From the NCBI GenBank assembly GCA_903889245.1, contig CAISWQ010000067.1, positions 1 to 64,000 on the forward strand: 64,000 nt of DNA. Direction: 5' to 3'. The notes under the pieces were generated by a model. That model ran no database searches and had not been told where the DNA came from. It saw nothing but the letters and a program-made list of their open reading frames with translations. How positions within the stretch are numbered: position 1 is the first letter of the stretch; every line of letters starts with the position of its first letter. The DNA comes from an uncultured Lentisphaerota bacterium. GTDB lineage: Bacteria; Verrucomicrobiota; Kiritimatiellia; CAIQIC01. This document shows positions 17,548 through 27,500 of this stretch, piece by piece. A program made the position numbers and the translations under genes.

Positions 17548-18944
17548 ATTCCGAGACTCCAGCCCGGCCGGTACGCCGCGCGGACGAGGCGGTTGGCGTC
17601 GGGCAGATTGGTCACCTGCATGTTCGCCGCGTCCCACTCGATGCGCGCATCCATGCGCTTGGCGATGTTGCCGAGCAGGCAGATTTCCGTCAGCGGCGCC
17701 GCGTACTCGAACGGCGCGCTGACCGGTTCGAGGCCCTTGCACGCGCGCACCCAGTTCTGGACGTGGCCGCCCTTGATGCGCGGCAGCGTCTTCGGCGGGC
17801 GCGGAAAGGTTTCCATCAGGCTCTCCGGCAGCAGGCGCGGGCTGTTCCCATAGACGCCGCACATCAGCTTGCCCTTGGTCCCCTTGAACAGCGCGCCGCC
17901 CTCGGGATCGCAGAACTGCTTGCCGCCGGCGAGTTCCTCCGGGCACGGCGGGCGTGTCCCCTCATACCACGTCAGCTTCACCGGTGGCAGCCCCTCGCGC
18001 GCCGGGAACTGGAACGTGACGATCGCGGAGAGCGGGTGCACTTCCTTCGACATCCCGCACGAGGTGGCCTCGATACTCGTCGGCATGCCGAGCTTGAGCG
18101 CCCACACCACCGGGTCGAGCGTATGCGCGCCGCGGTCGCCCATCATGCCGTTGCCAAAATCCCACCACGCGCGCCACTTGCCTGGATGATAGGTCGGATG
18201 ATAGGGCCGCTCCCGCGCCGGGCCGAGCCAGAGGTCCCAGTTCAACTTCGGCGGTGCCGCCTGCGTCTCCTTCGGCCGGTCGGAGAGCGTGGAGCTCCAG
18301 TAGGCGTGGCCCCACGGATAATAGGAAAGGCTGCACCAGGCCTCCACCTCGCGCACCTCGCCAATGGCGCCGGCCTGAAGCCATTCGACCACGGTCCGCG
18401 CCGCCTCGGTCGAGTGGCCCTGAATGCCCATCTGCGTCACGAGCTTGGATGCGCGCGCGGCCTGCGCGAGTGCGCGCGCCTCGAACACGTCATGGCAGAG
18501 CGGCTTCTGGCAGAACACATGTTTGCCCGCCTGCAGCGCCGCCAGCGCGATGAGCGCATGCGTGTGGTCGGGCGTCGCGATCATCACGGCGTCGAGGTCC
18601 TTTTGCTTGTCGAGCAGTTCGCGGTAGTCCTGATAAATCTTCGCCTGCGGATAACGCTGGATGACCTTCGCCGCGTGCTCGAGATCCACATCGCACAACG
18701 CGACGATGTTTTCCGCGGCCTCTGGATCGCGCGCCACCTTGTGCGCGCCGGTACAGGCGTCATTCAAATCGCTCGCGCCCTTGCCGGCGATGCCGATGCC
18801 CGCAATATTCAGCTTGTCACTCGGTGCGATGTGACGCGGCCCGCCCAGTACATGCCGCGGTGCGATACTAAACGCCGCCGCCGCGGCCGCTGTCCCCAAA
18901 AAGTTGCGCCGCGACATTTTCCGGTCCGCCGTCTGGCTGTTCAT
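17544..18944 (-). CDS. Tat-exported Gfo/Idh/MocA family oxidoreductase
   Basis: The 466-residue protein starts with a twin-arginine signal (SRRNFLG followed by an Ala-rich hydrophobic run). The Rossmann fold follows: GIGIAGKG, then LCDVDLEHA, ATPDHTHA and the catalytic-region motif QKPLCHD in place of the usual EKP. A C-terminal alpha/beta domain of the family that acts on secreted sugars extends to the end. It probably carries tightly bound NAD(P) folded before export. AGGAG lies nine bases before the ATG ending at 18944. It is divergent from the DUF6807-like gene and overlaps the UroD-family gene. Confidence 0.9.
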   Translation of the reverse strand: MNSQTADRKMSRRNFLGTAAAAAAFSIAPRHVLGGPRHIAPSDKLNIAGIGIAGKGASDLNDACTGAHKVARDPEAAENIVALCDVDLEHAAKVIQRYPQAKIYQDYRELLDKQKDLDAVMIATPDHTHALIALAALQAGKHVFCQKPLCHDVFEARALAQAARASKLVTQMGIQGHSTEAARTVVEWLQAGAIGEVREVEAWCSLSYYPWGHAYWSSTLSDRPKETQAAPPKLNWDLWLGPARERPYHPTYHPGKWRAWWDFGNGMMGDRGAHTLDPVVWALKLGMPTSIEATSCGMSKEVHPLSAIVTFQFPAREGLPPVKLTWYEGTRPPCPEELAGGKQFCDPEGGALFKGTKGKLMCGVYGNSPRLLPESLMETFPRPPKTLPRIKGGHVQNWVRACKGLEPVSAPFEYAAPLTEICLLGNIAKRMDARIEWDAANMQVTNLPDANRLVRAAYRPGWSLGI

Positions 18945-19065
18945 AGTGTGACTCCTGATGGGAAGCGTGCGCACCATAGACAGCGGCCCCGGCAGTGTCA
19001 ATCGCGGAGCACCCGCGTACCGGGAAAGGACTTGACGGAATGAGCAGCCGCACAAGAATGCGCGC

Positions 19066-20034
19066 ATGAAAACAACTCCTTATCTGGCGGTGATGGCGGC
19101 GGCCCTGCTGGGCAGCGGCCGGGCGGAGGACGCGGCGCCGTTCAGCTTCAGCGATGTGCCGGGCAAATATCTGGACGTACTGCGCGCCGGCAAGGTGGTG
19201 GCGCGCTACATGGACGCGTGGGACGTCTCGACGCCGGAGCGGAAGCTCGAAACCTACAAACCCTATCTCCACCTCTTCGACGCCGAGGGCAAGGCACCGA
19301 TCACCAAAGGACCGGGCGGCAGTTACACACACCACCGCGGCATCTTCATCGGTTGGAACAAGATCAGTTGCAACGGCAAGACCTATGACCGCTGGCACAT
19401 GAAGGGCGGCGAGCAGGTCCATCGCAAATTCCTCGCGCAGGAGGCCGCCGCCGATCACGCGTCGTTCACCTCGTGTGTGGATTGGAACGACGAGGCCGGG
19501 CATCCACTGATCGCCGAGGAGCGCACGATGACGCTGCGTCCCGCGCCGGCCCCGGCGCGCCTGATCGTGGAGTTCACGAGCAAGCTCAAGGCCGTCGCCG
19601 GCGACCTCGTCCTCGATGGCGATCCCGAGCACGCCGGCTGCCAGTACCGGCCCGCCGCCGAGGTTGATGCCAAGCAGACGCTCTACGTTTTCCCCGGGGC
19701 GAAAGTTGACCTGAAGAAGGACTTCGATCTGCCGTGGGTGGGCGAGACCTACTCGCTCGCCGGACAGCAGCACAGCGTGGTGATCATGAATCACCCGGAT
19801 AATCCCAAGGGCACGCGCTGGTCAGCCTACCGCGACTACGGCCGCTTCGGCGCGTTCGCCAAGGCTCCGATCAAAAAAGGCGAAACCTTGACGCTCCGCT
19901 ACCAGTTCCTCATCGCCGCCGGTTCGCTGCCACCCGCCGAGATGATCCAGAAAACGTTCAACGCCTACGCCGGCGTCTCCGCGCCGACGCCGCCGGTCAC
20001 CGTGCGCAAGTCCGAGACGAAGGCGAAGAAATAA
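19066..20034 (+). CDS. Exported DUF6807 (PmoA-like) family protein
   Basis: The 322-residue product has an N-terminal signal peptide ending near GRAEDA. The body resembles the DUF6807/PmoA family common beside Gfo/Idh enzymes in PVC genomes: the RPYLH-type segment YKPYLHLF, the HHRGIFIGWN motif, a CVDWND strand, and a late DYGRFGAF segment. Its function is undetermined; two His in HHRG and the following GW are candidate active-site features. A TTGACG hexamer sits at 19032, so the mRNA may start very close to the ATG. It is followed by the esterase gene. Confidence 0.8.
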   Translation: MKTTPYLAVMAAALLGSGRAEDAAPFSFSDVPGKYLDVLRAGKVVARYMDAWDVSTPERKLETYKPYLHLFDAEGKAPITKGPGGSYTHHRGIFIGWNKISCNGKTYDRWHMKGGEQVHRKFLAQEAAADHASFTSCVDWNDEAGHPLIAEERTMTLRPAPAPARLIVEFTSKLKAVAGDLVLDGDPEHAGCQYRPAAEVDAKQTLYVFPGAKVDLKKDFDLPWVGETYSLAGQQHSVVIMNHPDNPKGTRWSAYRDYGRFGAFAKAPIKKGETLTLRYQFLIAAGSLPPAEMIQKTFNAYAGVSAPTPPVTVRKSETKAKK

Positions 20035-20051
20035 CCATGGCGGGAGCACCC

Positions 20052-21230
20052 ATGATGCGCATCCTCTTCTGTCTGGCCCTGCTGTGGGCGACGCGCGTTT
20101 CCGCCGCCGACGAAATCCCCTGGAACCTCTCTCAACTCGCGCAGCCGCCGCGCGCGGAGCCGGCGGAAGGGTTCGCGACGAACAAGCTGCGCGCGGTCTT
20201 CTTTGACGGCCTGCCGTGGCATGGGCAGCCGACGCGCGTCTTCGCCTATCTCGGCTTGCCGGAGCACAAGCCCGGCGAGCAAGTGCCCGCGATGGTGCTC
20301 GTCCACGGCGGCGGCGGCACGGCGTTCGTCAAATGGGTCGAACTGTGGAACAGCCGCGGCTACGCGGCCATCGCGATGGACACGTGCGGCAGCGTGCCGC
20401 GCGGCTCCTACGGCAAGTGGGAACGCCACGCGCACGGCGGGCCGGCCGGCTGGGGCGGCTTCGAGCAACTGGCGGACGCCGCGCACGATCAGTGGAGTTT
20501 CCACGCTGTCGCCGATGTCATCCTCGCGCACTCGCTGCTGCGCGCGCAACCCGAGGTGGACGCGACGCGCATCGGCCTCACCGGCATCTCGTGGGGCGGC
20601 TACCTCACGTGCCTCACCGCCGGCGTTGACGACCGGTTCCGCCTCGCCGTGCCGGTCTATGGCTGTGGCTTCCTCGGCAATAACTCCACGTGGCTGCCCA
20701 AGTTCAAGCAGATGGGGGCGGAGCAGGCCGCCACATGGCTGCGGCGCTGGGATCCCTCGCGCTATCTGCCGCGCGCGCGGATGCCGTTCCTGTGGGTGGA
20801 CGGCAGCAACGACTTCGCGTATCCGATGGACTCGCTCCAGAAATCCTACCGCCTGCCGCCCGGCCCGCGCACGCTCTGCACGCGCATCCGCATGCCGCAC
20901 GGCCACGGTGGCGCCGGCGAAAACCCGGCAGAGATCCGCGCCTTCGCCGATCACATCCTCAAAGGCGGACCTCCGCTCGCGCGCATCACCGCGCAGGGCC
21001 GCGACTGGGCCACGTTTGAATCCGCGGCGAAGATCGTCAAAGCCGAACTGAACTTCACCCAAGCCACCGGTACGTGGAAAGAGCGCAAGTGGGAGACCGT
21101 GCCCGCCACGCTCGACACCGCGCAAAGGAAAGTGTCAGCGACGATTCCCGCCGGCACAACCGTCCACTATTTCAACCTCGTGGATGAGCACGGGCTCGTC
21201 GTCAGCACCGAGCACAGCGAGACGCCGTAA
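20052..21230 (+). CDS. Secreted alpha/beta-hydrolase, acetyl xylan esterase-like
   Basis: The 392-residue product has a signal peptide (MMRILFCLALLWATRVSA). The alpha/beta-hydrolase core shows an oxyanion segment LVHGGGGTAF, a nucleophile elbow GISWGG with catalytic Ser, VDGSNDF with the likely acid Asp, and HGHGG with the catalytic His. The family (DUF-type/AXE1-like) removes acetyl or other acyl groups from plant glycans. A C-terminal beta domain follows. The ATG at 20052 is preferred because GGGAG precedes it and the signal peptide then starts correctly; an ATG at 20037 is upstream. It probably forms a unit with the DUF6807-like gene 17 bp upstream. Confidence 0.82.
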   Translation: MMRILFCLALLWATRVSAADEIPWNLSQLAQPPRAEPAEGFATNKLRAVFFDGLPWHGQPTRVFAYLGLPEHKPGEQVPAMVLVHGGGGTAFVKWVELWNSRGYAAIAMDTCGSVPRGSYGKWERHAHGGPAGWGGFEQLADAAHDQWSFHAVADVILAHSLLRAQPEVDATRIGLTGISWGGYLTCLTAGVDDRFRLAVPVYGCGFLGNNSTWLPKFKQMGAEQAATWLRRWDPSRYLPRARMPFLWVDGSNDFAYPMDSLQKSYRLPPGPRTLCTRIRMPHGHGGAGENPAEIRAFADHILKGGPPLARITAQGRDWATFESAAKIVKAELNFTQATGTWKERKWETVPATLDTAQRKVSATIPAGTTVHYFNLVDEHGLVVSTEHSETP

Positions 21231-21272
21231 GCGTTCTGGCAAATCACAGATCAGGGCGAGGATGGGGGAAAC

Positions 21273-21349
21273 TGGCACCCCGGGCGGGAGTTGAACCCGC
21301 GACCTCCGGATTAGGAATCCAGCACTCTGTCCAACTGAGCTACCGGGGC
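21273..21349 (-). tRNA. tRNA-Arg(CCT)
   Basis: On the minus strand this folds as a 77-nt class I tRNA including encoded CCA. The acceptor is GCCCCGG pairing with CCGGGGT (one G-U at the first pair), the anticodon stem CTGGA/TCCGG surrounds loop TTCCTAA (anticodon CCT), and the T arm contains GGTTCAACTCC. Confidence 0.94.
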
Positions 21350-21411
21350 GTCACGGGCGCGCATCCTACGCACGCCGCCACAGTCTGGCAAGCGGGGAAG
21401 GAGGCAAGCCG

Positions 21412-21493
21412 CTTCTCCAAGGATTGGCAAAGGCGCTCATCACTTTTCCAAACCTTGGACCTTTTCAGCCCCAGCCCATCCAAACCCTGGGCC
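21412..21493. repeat. Phased palindrome cluster, three degenerate copies
   Basis: Copies are centred at 21422, 21453 and 21485 (steps 31 and 32 bp), between tRNA-Arg and the giant-protein gene. The third (CCAAACCCTGG) is weakest. Apart from this and the promoter below, nothing else is seen in the 250-bp gap. Confidence 0.75.
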
Positions 21494-21516
21494 GGATGGA
21501 GTTGGTGGAAAAATCA

Positions 21517-21547
21517 TTGAAGACTTTGGCGGCGGCAGGCGTATTAT
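21517..21547 (+). promoter_or_regulatory. Candidate sigma-70-type promoter for the giant exported protein
   Basis: TTGAAG at 21517 and TATTAT at 21542 are spaced by 19 bp in otherwise GC-rich sequence, about 55 bp before the start codon. The spacing is longer than ideal, so this is tentative. Confidence 0.35.
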
Positions 21548-21599
21548 ACGCGGCATTGTTCCGGCCGGGCGTGGCCGGACCTGACTTGAGGAGACTAAC

Positions 21600-24500
21600 A
21601 TGAACATGAAGCTAGGATTGCTGATCGCGGGGTTGGCCGGCGCGGGGGCGCTGGCGCAGGAGATCGGCTACATCGAAACGTTCAGCCTCGCCACGAATCG
21701 CGAGGCGGCGCTGAAGGAACTCGTGCCGGGCACTGACGAGTATTTCTATTTCCACGCGCTGCACGCGCAGAACTCCGGCCAGGCCCAGAAGTTCCTCGAC
21801 GTGATCGAGCGCTGGAAGCGCGAGCGGCGCGGCACGATCACCGGCCAGATGCGCGAGTTGCTCAACCGGCAGGCGCTGCTCGACTACGGGAAGGAGCCGC
21901 AGAAGTCGCTCGACTACCTCAAGAAGGAGTTGAACCTGCGCTTCAACCACGCGCGCCAGACGGGCGAGCGGCGCAGCGACGCGCCGACGAAGCTCGACGA
22001 GGCGCGCATCAGCGTGGCGACACTGCTCCAGCGCGCGCTGCAAAACGAGCCGCAGAGCCTGGAGCGGATCGAGAACGTCGGACTCGAACTGGCCGCCGGG
22101 CAGCAGCTCACACCCGACCAGCGCCGCAACCTGCTCGCGCGCCTCGCGCGGCCGGATTATCCGGGCCTCGTGGATTTGATCGGCGCCGACCTGAACCACC
22201 AGGACAGCCGCGGCTTCGGCTCGCTCGGCATCCACCGCCGCCTGACGCTGGCGCAGATGGACGAACTACTCCAGAAGCGGCCGACGTTGCGCAACGAGGC
22301 GCAGTTCGTCAACGCCTACCTCGCCCGGCTCGCGCCGGAGAACGAGGCCGACCTCGAAACCGATGCCGCCGCGCGCGCGGCCTATCTCGACCGCGTCTGG
22401 GCATTCGTGCAGACGCTCGACCCGGTCCACAATTCGCTCAAGGCCTGCGCGCTGTTCAACCGCCTGCGCCACGACCAGAAGGCCGGCGTCTGGGACCACG
22501 ACCGCTTCCTCGCCTACGTGAAGCTGCCGCGCAACGTCTGGTATCTGCGTGACGAAATCCGCCAGCGGCTGACGCGCGGCGACTACATGGCCGACCTCAA
22601 TCGCGGCTACGGCCTCATCGCGCTGCCGCCGGTCGGCAACGAGGAGCCGCTCGTCCGCGAGTTCCTGCTGCACTTCTTCCGCGACGCCGCCGACTACAAG
22701 GCCTATCTGCCGCTGATCCGCGACGACTTCCTCAAGCGCACATTCGCCGAGGCGAAGATCGTCAACGGCGTCGGCGAGCCGCAGCAGTGGTCGGCGCTGC
22801 TCGCGCCGGAGGAGTTCAAGCAGCTCAAGGAGCGCGTGGATATTGATTTCGCGCCCGACAACCGCGAGGTGTTCGGCGGCGGCGACGCGGTCAAACTGAC
22901 GGCCTTCGTCAAGAACGTGCCGGCGCTGCTGGTGAAGGTCTATGAAATCAACACGCTGAACTACTACCGCGAGACCGGCCAGCCGCTGAACCTGGCGATC
23001 AACCTCGATGGCCTCGTGGCGTCGTCGGAGCAGCGCGCCGACTACAAGGAGCCCTCGGAGCGGCGCGTGGCGCGCACGTTCGAGTTCCCGCAGCTCAAGC
23101 AGAACGGCGTCTATGTGGTCGAGCTGATCGGCAACGGCAAGAGCAGCCGCGCGCTGGTGCAGAAGGGCCGCCTCGGCGTCTTGCAGGAGGTCACCGCCGG
23201 CGGGCACGCGTTCACCGTGCTCGACGAGGCCAACCGCAAGCTGGCCGACGCGCGCGCCTGGCTCGGCGGCCGTGAGTTCGCGCCGGAGAAGGATGGCCGC
23301 ATCGTCGTGCCGTTTTCCACCGCGCCGAAGAGCGAGACGATCATCGTGCAACACGGCGGCTTCGCCTCGCTCGTCCGCTTCGCGCATCTGGCGGAAACCT
23401 ATGACCTGCGCGCCGGCCTCTATGTGGACCGCGAGTCGCTCATCCGGCGCGAGAAGGCGCAGGTGGTGCTGCGGCCGGTGCTGCGGATCAGCGGCCAGCC
23501 GACCAGCCTGAAGTTGCTCGAGGAAGTCCGCCTCGTCATCCGCTCGGAGGATTTGCAGGGCACCGCGAGCGAGAAGGAAATCCCGCTGGCCGCGCTGCGC
23601 GAGGACGCCGAGACCGTGCAGGATATTGCCGTGCCGGAGAACATGGTCAGCCTGAACGTGACGCTGAAGGCGAAAATCCAGAACGTCAGCCTGAACAAGA
23701 AGCAGGACCTCGCCGATTCCGCGAGCTTCACGCTCAACGGCATTGACCGCTCGGCCTCGGTGCAGGACCTGCACGCGAGCCGCACGGCCGCCGGTTACAT
23801 CGTCGAGCTGCGCGGCAAGAACGGCGAGCCGCGCGCGGGCGAGCCGCTGTTCTGCGTCTTCAAGCACCGCTGCTTCCACGACGAGGTGCAGGTGGAACTC
23901 AAGACCGATGAGCAGGGCCGCATCTGGCTGGGCCAGCTCGAGGGCCTCGACTGGTTCCGCGTCAAGGAGCCCGCCGGCGTGGAGCATCAGTGGCCGGTCG
24001 CGCGCGGCGCCTGCACCTATGCCGATACGCTGCACGGCCAGGCGGGCGACGTGCTGCGCGTCGCGCTGGTCAACGCCGCCGCCGCGACGGACGCCTCGTT
24101 GCTCGAAGTCCGGCGCGGCCAGTTCGTCAAGGACTGGAACAGCGCGCTGGCGGTCGCCGGCGGCTTCCTGGAACTGCGCGCGCTGCCGGCGGGCGACTAC
24201 TCGCTCTACCTCAAGCAGGAGCAGCGCGAAATTTCCGTCCGCATCACACTGGGTGAGACGCGCGATGGCTACGTCTTCTCGGCGCGCCGCGCCTTGGAGA
24301 CACCGCGGCTCGCGCCGTTACAGGTCGCCGCGGTCAATGCCGGGGCCGACGCCGTGGAAATCCATCTTGCCAACGCCTCGCCGTTCGCGCGCGTCCATGT
24401 GCTCGCGACGCGCTACCTGCCCGCCTATGACGCGTTCGCGCGGCTCGGCTTCACGGGCACGCCGGGGCTACGGCAGCAGGCATGGAAGCCGGTGCTGACG

Positions 24501-27500
24501 TTCTATGAATCCGGCCGCGACATTGGCGATGAATACCGCTACATCCTCGACCGGCGCACGGCGAAAAAACTGCCCGGCAACATGCTTGAGCGGCCCGGCC
24601 TGCTGCTGAATCCGTGGGCGCTGCGCGATACCTCGGCGGAGTTGGAGCAACTCCAGGCGGGCGGGGCCTATGCCGGCAAGGCGGCCGGCTTGGCCGAGGC
24701 CGAGGGGCGCGGCGGGATGGCGAAGAAGGAAGCGGCTGCGGCCGAACCTCCGGAAGGTTTCGCCGCGCTCGACTTCCTCAAGCAGCCCGCCGTCGTGCTG
24801 CTCAACCTCAAGGCCGACAAGGACGGCCGCATCCGCATTCCGCGCGCCGCGCTCCAGGGCAAGCCGCACCTGCGCATCCTAGCGGCGGACCCGACGACGA
24901 CCGTGCTGCAAAACGTTGCGCTCGACGACACGCCCGTCGCGACGCGCGAGCTGCGCCTCGCCGCCGGGCTCGATCCGGCGAAGACCTACGCCGAGCAGAA
25001 GATTGTCACGCCCGTCCAGCCGAAGGCCGCGCTGGAGATCGCCGACGCGACGACCGCGCAGTTCGAGACCTATGACACGGTGGCGAAGGCCTACCGCCTG
25101 CTCGCGACGCTCGCCGGCAACGCGACGTTCACCGAGTTCGAGTTCGTCGCGCGCTGGAGCGACCTCGACGCAAAGGAAAAGCAGCGGCTCTACTCCAAGT
25201 ATGCCTGCCACGAGTTGAGCTTCTTCCTCGCGCAGAAGGACCCGGACTTTTTCCGCACAGTGATCGCGCCCTACCTGAAGAACAAGAAGGACAAGACCTT
25301 CCTCGACCACTGGCTGCTGGGCGCCGACCTCAAGGGCTACCTCGAACCGTGGCGCTTCGGCCGCCTGAACATGGTCGAGCGCATCCTGCTCGGCAAACGG
25401 CTCAAGGAGCAGGAGGCTTCCATGGCGCGCGACGCGAAGGATCGGAACGACCTGATCCCCCCGAACATGGAGGACTTCAACCGCCGCTTCGACACGGCGG
25501 TGCAGACGAGCGCGCTGGAGGCCGACGCGGCGGGCGAGGCCGGCGGCGGCGTACGCGACCAGCTCAAGCGCCTGTCGCAAAAGACAGCGGAGATGAAGGA
25601 GAAGCAGCTCGCCGACCTGCGCGCCAACACGCGCTTTGCCGCGACCGCGGCGCCCCCCGCGCCCATGGCGCCGCCGGCGGCCGAGCCCATGCCAGTTGCG
25701 GCGCACGCCTTCGGACTGCAAGCGGCCAATGGCGCCGTGGCGATGGATGCCGCGGCCAAGGCCCAGCCGGAAATGTTGCGGAAGGCGATGACCTCCGTCC
25801 GCGCGCGCCGCGCCGGGGCGGACCGCCAGCTCGCGCGGGAAGGCAGCGATAAGGACGTCGCGGTGCTCACAGAGGAAACGGCTTTCTTCGAGGTCGCCAA
25901 GGCCAAGCGCGACGAGGCGCGCCGGTTCTTCCAGAAGCTCGACCAGACCAAGGAATGGGCCGAGAACAACTACTACAACCTGCCCATTGAGCAGCAGCTC
26001 GCCGCGCTGGTCGGCATCAACGCCTTCTGGAGCGACTACGCCGCGCACGACGGCGCGACGCCGTTCCTCTCCAGACACTTCCCGCAGGCGACGCGCAACT
26101 TCACCGAGCTGATGCTCGCGCTCGCCGTGCTCGACCTGCCGTTCAAGTCCGGCGCCCACGCCGAGAAAGTGGACGGACTCCGCTACACGGTGCAGGCTGC
26201 GACGCCGCTGGTCCTGTTCCATCGCGAAATCCGCGAGGCGGCGCGCGCGCCCGCCGGCGGGGCGGTGCTGGTGGCGCAGAATTTCTTCCGCGCCGACGAC
26301 CGCTACCGCGACGAGAACAACGAGCGCTTCGACAAGTTCGTCAGCGACGAGTTCCTGCCGCATGTCGTCTATGGCGCGCAGATCATCCTGACGAACCCGA
26401 CCGGCAACCGGCAGCGCCTGCAGGTGCTCCTGCAGATTCCGCTCGGCGCGCTCCCGGTGAACAGCGGGTTCCAGACACGCGGCACGCACGTCGCGCTGGA
26501 GCCGCACAGCACGCAGACGATCGAGTATTACTTCTACTTCCCGCAGACCGGCAAGTATCCGCACTATCCCGTCACCATCGCGCGCAACGACCAGGTCGTC
26601 GCCGGCGTCACGCCGTTCACGTTCAACGTCGTCGCCAGCTTGAGCAAGGTGGACAAGACCTCGTGGGCGTGGCTCTCGCAGAACGGCACGCCGGAGGAGG
26701 TCAGCGCGTTTCTCAAGAACGCCAACCTGCACCGCGTGGAGCTCAAGCAGATCGCGTGGCGCATGAAGGACGCTGCCTACTTCCGGCAGGCGACCGCGCT
26801 GCTCGAGGCGCGCCACGTCTATGACCACACGCTCTGGAGCTACGGCTTCCAGCACAACGACGCCCAGGCCATCCGCGCCTACCTCGAACACTCGCCGTTC
26901 GCCCAACGCTGCGGGCTGTGGCTCGTCTCGCCGCTGCTGACGCTCGACCCGGTGGACCGCCACGCCTACCAGCACCTGGAGTACGCGCCGCTGGTCAACC
27001 CGCGCGCGCACCAGGTGGGCGCGAAGCCGAAGATCCTGAACAACCGCTTCCGCGAGCAGTACCAGCGGCTGATGCGGGTCTTGAGCTACAAGCCCGCGCT
27101 CGGCGCGGTGGACCAGCTCGCGGTCGCCTACTACCTGACGTTGCAGGACCGCGTCAGCGAGGCGCTCGACTGGTTCGCGCGCGTGGACCGCAAGGCCGTG
27201 CCGGAGCAAATCCAGTGCGACTATCTTGAGGCCTATCTGGCGTTCTACCGCGGCGACCTCGAGGGTGCGCGCAAGCTCGCCAAGCGCTACGCCGACCTCG
27301 GTGTGGACCGCTGGCGCAACCGCTTTGCGCTCGTGCTCGCACAGCTCGACGAGGCCGCCGGCGCCGCCGCGGCCGTCGCCGACAAGGAGAGCCGCGACCA
27401 GGCGCAGGCCGCGCTCGCCGCCACCGAGCCCGCGCTCGAATTGCAGGTCGAGGCCGGCCGCATCCGCCTCGACTACCGCAACCTCAAGGGCTGCACGCTG

